Of a stretch of DNA of 64,000 bases, positions 59,001 to 64,000 are shown piece after piece. Both the position numbers and the translations under genes were made by a program. Source of the stretch: Nakaseomyces glabratus (Eukaryota > Ascomycota > Saccharomycetes > Saccharomycetales > Saccharomycetaceae); assembly GCF_010111755.1 (NCBI RefSeq), contig NC_088954.1:62001-126000 (forward strand). The letters run 5' to 3'. Positions within the stretch are counted from its first letter, which is position 1; the number at the start of each line of letters is the position of its first letter. The notes beneath the pieces were generated by a model that worked only from the letters and a program-made list of their open reading frames with translations, made no database searches and was not told where the DNA came from.

Positions 59001-61962
59001 CAAAAACATGGAATCCGAGAAAGATGGCTTGCTTAAAAAAATCACAGAACTGGAAACCGGTATAGAATCTGATAATAAGAAATTTGAAGATGAAAAGTCA
59101 GCACTTGAGTCTGAAACCAAAAGGCTAACTTTAGAGATCGCGGAATTTAAATCCAATGCTGAGAAGTTGGATACTGAAAGAGAGAGATTACAAACCTTGA
59201 CAGAATCTTACAAAGAAAAACTTAATGAAGCTAATTCCTCTATCGACGAGAAAAATAAAGACTTGAACAACATTCAACAACAAATTGAGGGATCTCAATC
59301 AGAAATATCTACTTTGAAAGCTGAGATTACTCAGTTAAAAACATCTTTGAATGAAGAGAAATCCACTAGGAAGGCATTGGAAAAACTAAAGGAGGAAAAT
59401 GAAACCTATATCCAAAGTGCACAGGATGAGTTACTTCAGTTACAAAAAGAGGTAGACCTCCTGAAATCTGAAAACAAAGATGCCCTTGACAATAATTCTT
59501 CTCTGAAACAGAAATACGACGAACTTGTAAAGGAATTGGAATTGAAAAATCTAGAGTCAAAACAATTAAGTGATAATTCATTAAATTTGAATTCTAAAAT
59601 TGAGCAACTAGAAGGTGATATTAAATCAAAATATAACACAATTAAAGAACTAGAGGAGAAATTATCAACTTCCTTGCAAGAACGGGAAGAGAACATTGCT
59701 AATATTGCAGATATAGAATTGAAATTAAATAGTAAAGAAGAACAATACACTGAGCAAACCAATAAATTGGAAGAATTAAGGATTTCATTCGAAAAGAAAC
59801 AAAGCGAATGCAAGGAATTGGAAAGTAAATTAAAGTCTTCTAACGATGATCTACAAGAGAAAAATAGGCTTACAAAGGAACTACAAAAAAATCTCGATTC
59901 TCTCATGAAAGATAAAGAAAAAACTGAAGGTTCACTACAATCCTTATTAGAGGATAAAAAACAAGAAGAAAAAAAATATAAAGAAGAGATAGATCAACTA
60001 GGTAAGGAAAATGAGGATATTACAAAACAAAATAAAGAGTTAAATTTGAGACTAGAAGACTATAGCGCTAAAATTGACGCAAAGGATGAAGAATTGAAAC
60101 TTGCAAATGATGCAGTGGCTTCTACCAAAAAGAAAATGTTGAAGTTAGAAGAAAAGATAAAAGATTTAGAAGACACGCAGCATATTTTCAAAGATTCTGA
60201 AAACTCTCTAAAATCTGAACTCGAAAAGACTGCGTTAGAAATGAATGAACTAAGAAGCGATAATGATAACATAATAAAACTTAAGAACGAGTTACAACGT
60301 ACTAATGATAAATTGATTGAAGAAAATAAGAGAACGGAAGAGAAGTTGAGATCAGAAGTTGCTAAGCTCAAAGATGAATTGAAAACAAAATCTGATACTT
60401 TTGAAAAGGAGAGAAAGCTGATGAACGAGGATTCATCAACAATAATCAAGGAATACTCCGAAAAAATTTCATCCTTGGAAGAAAAAGTAGAAACCATCAA
60501 GTCTGAATATGATAAAGAGATTAATATTCTTGAGGATAAGAAAGAAGTTCTTGAATCTGAACTCTCCGATAAAAAGCAAGAAATTATCGATTATAATCAG
60601 AAAATTAAAGAGCAAGAAACTAAAGCCACTGAAAAAGAAAAAGAGATCCAGGTAGCCAAAAATGCTCTTAAGAATGCTGAGAAAAAAAAGAAGGACATTG
60701 AAAATGATTTGCGTACCACAATTGCCACTGTGGAAAAAGAAAATACCACTTTAAAGAGAGAAAACCAACTAAAATCAGAGTCAATAGATAAACATCAGAA
60801 CAATATTCATCTATTACAAGAAGAGTTGAGCAAGCAAAAGGAACTTGCAGATAAAAAACATGACGAAATTAGAAAACTAGAAAAAGAGAATAGCAAAATG
60901 ATTGACAGAATTGATAAACTTGAAAAACAAAAAGCAGATACGAATGAGAAAATAGCCAATATTGAGAAGGAAAACTCAAGTTTGATATCGGAGAGGAAAA
61001 CACTAGTAGAAAAGGTCGAAAATTTCCAAGATGAAATCACTAACTTGAAATCAAGCCTAGAAAAGAATGACTCCTTGAGTTCTTCTCATGATGAACTGAA
61101 GGATAAGTTCAATGAGCTGGAAACAGAATTGAAAAGGAATCTAACGGAGCTAAACAAACTAGAGTCAGAAAACAAGCAATTGAGCGATAAGGTTATCGAA
61201 CATGAAGAAAAAGTATCCATGGTCGAGAAAGAACTGTCTACTGCTCAAAAAACTCTGAAAGAAAGAGAAGATGTTATAAATAAATTGAAAGACTCAAACA
61301 ATGAGCTAAATAAAACAATCGACAAACATGGCGCAACTGAGAAGCACTACGAGGAAAGTATAACCAAGAAAGACTCCGATATAGCTCAATTGAAAAAGAA
61401 AATCAAAGACATAGAAGATAAATTGTCCAACATTTTAGAAGAAAAAGCAAAGGCAGCTATGTTAATGACACAACTTGAGAAAGACAAAACTGACCTTAAA
61501 AACAGTGAAAGTGAATTAAAACAGGAATTGGAGCATTATAGGTCCAAATACAGTAGTCTAGAAAGTAAATTAAAGTCTACGGAAGAGGCTAAGAAACATG
61601 TGGAAGAAGAATCTAGAGAACAACACCAATCGATGTCCTTGGATTTAAAAGCCACCAAAGATAAATTAAAATCTGCCGAGATTTCTATCTCAGAAATGGA
61701 TGCAATCAAGAAACAGGTAGAACTGCTAACTAAGGAGAATGTTGACCTAAAGTCAAAATCGAATAAAGCTGACAATTCAGCGAAATTAAAATCTGAATTA
61801 GATGAACTCAAGAAAGAAAACGAAAAACTACAACTGAAGGTTAATGACAGATCTGAACTTGATGACTTGATGCTGCTTGTTACGGAATTGGACGAAAAAA
61901 ACAGTAAATACAGAGAAAAACTTAGCGAACTTGGTGTTGAACTATCATCTGATGAAGAGGAT

Positions 61963-62000
<38 letters not shown>

Positions 62001-62013
62001 CGACGAACATTAG
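56071..62013 (+). CDS. USO1: ER-Golgi vesicle tether Uso1
   Basis: Uso1 is the yeast p115 homologue, a long homodimeric tether that docks COPII vesicles at the Golgi with Ypt1. The 1980-residue protein is longer than S. cerevisiae Uso1 (1790). Residues about 1-690 form the armadillo-like globular head (MDIIQGLIQPPKVQSADETIPTLCDRVENS near the start fits the family). From about 700 to 1955 it is nearly continuous heptad coiled coil rich in E, K, L, S and N. It ends in a pure Asp run followed by EH, encoded by a GATGAC-type microsatellite. The added length lies in the coiled coil. Position matches YDL058W. Reverse-strand ORFs inside it are coiled-coil shadows. Confidence 0.95.
61964..62006. repeat. 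GATGAC microsatellite encoding the Uso1 Asp tail
   Basis: Tandem GATGAC units with a few GAC GAC variants encode about 14 consecutive Asp residues just before the stop codon. Confidence 0.9.
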
Positions 62014-62281
62014 TATGCTCAAACTGTTTGACCATTGTAAATACCAGAAACTCCAGAAGTTGATGATGCTAATGATGTGTTGTTGAACTTGTTAATAACA
62101 CAAGCACTAACAACCAATCGGTGTTATTTATAGAAATACACACAACTTTGTAAAAACATTTATACATAAATTATCTTAATTAATAAGCACAATACTTTTT
62201 CAACAATCTAAACGAAACACAGATATTGGCGGATATTTAGTAATCTGGAAAAAATCACTAGCTTTTTAATTCTATTGATTA

Positions 62282-63532
62282 TTATACAACCAAACTTCCG
62301 TCTATATCGTATCTAGATCTTGAACGAATGTATGGGTCAAGTTCACAATAATTTGCTGTCAATTGCCTTCCTAATGCTATTCTTGAGTACAGAAGATTTT
62401 GGGATTCAGTAGCATTTGATGATTCAATCCACTTGATTGTTGTATCAACAAATTGTTTTATAATGAGTTCTCGTTCAGATAATAATCTATTTTTAGTGTC
62501 CACATCTTCCATTTGATTGTCATGATCTGCAGCTATTTCTTGATAAGTATCAAGATTAATCGGATTACTACCTTCTAAATATTCCGGTAATTGGTCGCAC
62601 GCAATAAACTCCTTCAAATCATTTGACGATTTAGTGAAGACAATCTTTGAAGCTACCACAGGGTCAAGCCATTTTCTAATTATCTTCCAGATGGGAGAAA
62701 AAATCCAAGGGGCCTTATGAATATATAACTTACCCAAACATTCAGGATAATGAGCCTCAAAACAGGATATTAAAAATTGCACTGGTGCATAGTCCATGTT
62801 GGACATAGAAAAACCTGATAGATCAAAGATAACAGTTGCTGTATCTACTGGATCTTTCAAGAACAATCTGGCTTGTTCAATTATCAACAATGAGTAGCGC
62901 TGCATCTCCTCAAGTGATTGATCCTTTGAATGATGTAACTTCGGTCTAACACAAACAATTGGTCTTCCTTCCTTGTCCTTACCACAAATAACAGCTTTCT
63001 GTAATTCTAAATTTTTGTAGAAGCCAGGCATTGTACCATCATAGGCTGCTCTTTCACCTTCATAGATTATCTTATCAACCTTGGAGTCGTTTACCCTCCA
63101 ATCAAGTGTATTAGAGATCATTGTCATGGATTTATTTAAGTCCCATTTTCTTGCTCTGATGAAACGGAGCAACAAGCTATCTGGAAAATCAGCCCTAATC
63201 ATATTCCAGAATTCTTCTCTAGTATCATCTGGGTTTGAGTTTTTGAGTGCTTCATGGAGCTCAAAATCAGATATACCCTCTCCTTCATTTTCCTCCACCG
63301 AGGAATGAATCTTGAATATAGTTGACCTCGATCTGGGTCTGTTTGTTTTTAATTCATGGGCTGCCAGACTGGTAGCTCTCTTCCTCCCACTACATCCCGA
63401 GTCATTTAGTAAAGGCCTTTCATCCACTTTGATTCCCCAGAATTTCAGCAGATGTAACCAAACAATTTTTAGAAACTGTAGTTGTTCCTCATTCAAAGTC
63501 TTTACTCTAAACGCATAGTTATCTTCTGTCAT
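62282..63532 (-). CDS. CSR1: Sec14-like phosphatidylinositol transfer protein Csr1
   Basis: Csr1 (Sfh2) is a Sec14-homologue lipid-transfer protein whose overexpression rescues Sec14 loss in S. cerevisiae. The 416-residue protein (S. cerevisiae 408) has an N-terminal extension, a CRAL-TRIO-N helix region with LLRFIRARKWDLNKSMTMISNTLDWR near residues 131-156, and the lipid-binding CRAL-TRIO domain with GKDKEGRPIVCVRPK, FDLSGFSMSNMDYAPVQFLISCFEAHYPE and LYIHKAPWIFSPIWKIIRKWLDP. The S. cerevisiae gene is YLR380W on the sister block near RPS29A; the inverted orientation here is what duplicate loss would leave. A perfect PDRE lies 232 bp upstream. Confidence 0.9.
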   Translation of the reverse strand: MTEDNYAFRVKTLNEEQLQFLKIVWLHLLKFWGIKVDERPLLNDSGCSGRKRATSLAAHELKTNRPRSRSTIFKIHSSVEENEGEGISDFELHEALKNSNPDDTREEFWNMIRADFPDSLLLRFIRARKWDLNKSMTMISNTLDWRVNDSKVDKIIYEGERAAYDGTMPGFYKNLELQKAVICGKDKEGRPIVCVRPKLHHSKDQSLEEMQRYSLLIIEQARLFLKDPVDTATVIFDLSGFSMSNMDYAPVQFLISCFEAHYPECLGKLYIHKAPWIFSPIWKIIRKWLDPVVASKIVFTKSSNDLKEFIACDQLPEYLEGSNPINLDTYQEIAADHDNQMEDVDTKNRLLSERELIIKQFVDTTIKWIESSNATESQNLLYSRIALGRQLTANYCELDPYIRSRSRYDIDGSLVV

Positions 63533-64000
63533 TATTTTGCTACAGTTATACAGTTGCGTTTGTCCTAAATGTTCGATCAGTTATACCTCATTATTTATAA
63601 TATATAACAATAATACATGCGGCTGTAAACCATAAATATATATTTGATGGTTCGGCTCAGCTTAAGTGGTCCATTCCCATTATATCGAAACCACCACCAG
63701 TGACATAACCTGGTTATAAATCAATAAGTGTCCCCTTTATCGAGATGCTACTAGGGCAGTAGTTCCGTGGAGATTGCTGAAAGATTGCCATTCAGGTGTC
63801 TTTCCCCACTTGATTAGAGAGCAAGGAACGAGATGCCCACTTTAGCAACGTACATAGTATAGGTAACAGAAACCGTACTTCTTAGCCGGTGCTACATAAT
63901 TGGACGTGAAGCAGCCCATGCCATTACACAAATAAATCCACTTAACTCACAGAAGATTAAGCACTTGAGTTGCTTGCTATAGCTGAAAAAAGCAAAGAGG
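63533..64000. promoter_or_regulatory. CSR1 upstream region
   Basis: 470 bp to the window edge. It contains a PDRE (63764-63771) and a CCCCT stress-type element near 63732. No gene begins before the edge. Confidence 0.55.
63764..63771. promoter_or_regulatory. Pdr1-type element (PDRE) TCCGTGGA
   Basis: TCCGTGGA is a canonical Pdr1/Pdr3 binding sequence, 232 bp upstream of the CSR1 ATG, a normal distance for a yeast activator site. Confidence 0.6.

Noticed and set aside
58127..61811. Long reverse-strand ORFs inside USO1
   Set aside because: Ser/Phe/Leu-rich mirror frames of a Glu/Lys-rich coiled coil; typical antisense shadows.

Overview
This is a nuclear chromosome segment from a budding yeast (Saccharomycetaceae). 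It is AT-rich with compact, nearly intron-free genes and standard-code ORFs. Twenty-four protein genes are called, all resembling or syntenic with Saccharomyces cerevisiae genes. The fully resolved loss of duplicate copies (SFP1 and CSR1 interleaved among chromosome IV-type genes) points to a post-genome-duplication lineage. Long intergenic regions with G/C homopolymer runs suggest the Nakaseomyces/Candida glabrata clade, but the species assignment is an inference.

Layout. (a) 1-20,419 matches the S. cerevisiae left arm of chromosome XI in order and orientation: MTR2 (cut by the window edge), ASH1, SPE1, LOT5, FAS1, PRS1. (b) Synteny switches between 20,420 and 20,699. From there to the end the order is that of chromosome IV (YDL077C to YDL058W): VAM6, RXT3, RPL31, BRE1, AHK1-like, YET3, a CBS1 candidate, COX9, IDP1, PEX19, UBC9, SYO1, RPS29, TSR1, RAD59, USO1. 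SFP1 and CSR1 are interleaved; their S. cerevisiae copies lie on the duplicated sister block of chromosome XII, in the matching orientation.

The genes are ordinary housekeeping and regulatory functions: mRNA export, mating-type regulation, polyamine and fatty-acid synthesis, PRPP synthesis, vacuolar tethering, chromatin, ribosome biogenesis, mitochondrial respiration, peroxisome import, sumoylation, recombination and ER-Golgi tethering. They are not an operon or a dedicated system. The regulatory DNA carries the most information: Swi5-type sites before ASH1, three Ino2/Ino4-type sites before FAS1 (two forming a perfect palindrome), tandem Rap1-type sites before RPL31, PAC/RRPE elements before SYO1, TSR1 and PRS1, a HAP site before COX9, a perfect PDRE before CSR1, and Puf3/Puf4-type sites in several 3' regions.

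I found no mobile element, CRISPR array, tRNA, rRNA, centromere or convincing novel enzyme system. The best candidates for something undescribed are two possible non-coding RNA loci near Tbf1-type sites (27.8-28.4 kb and 55.1-55.35 kb), a possible 5'-UTR intron in RPS29, the unusual RPL31 intron, and PDRE control of CSR1.
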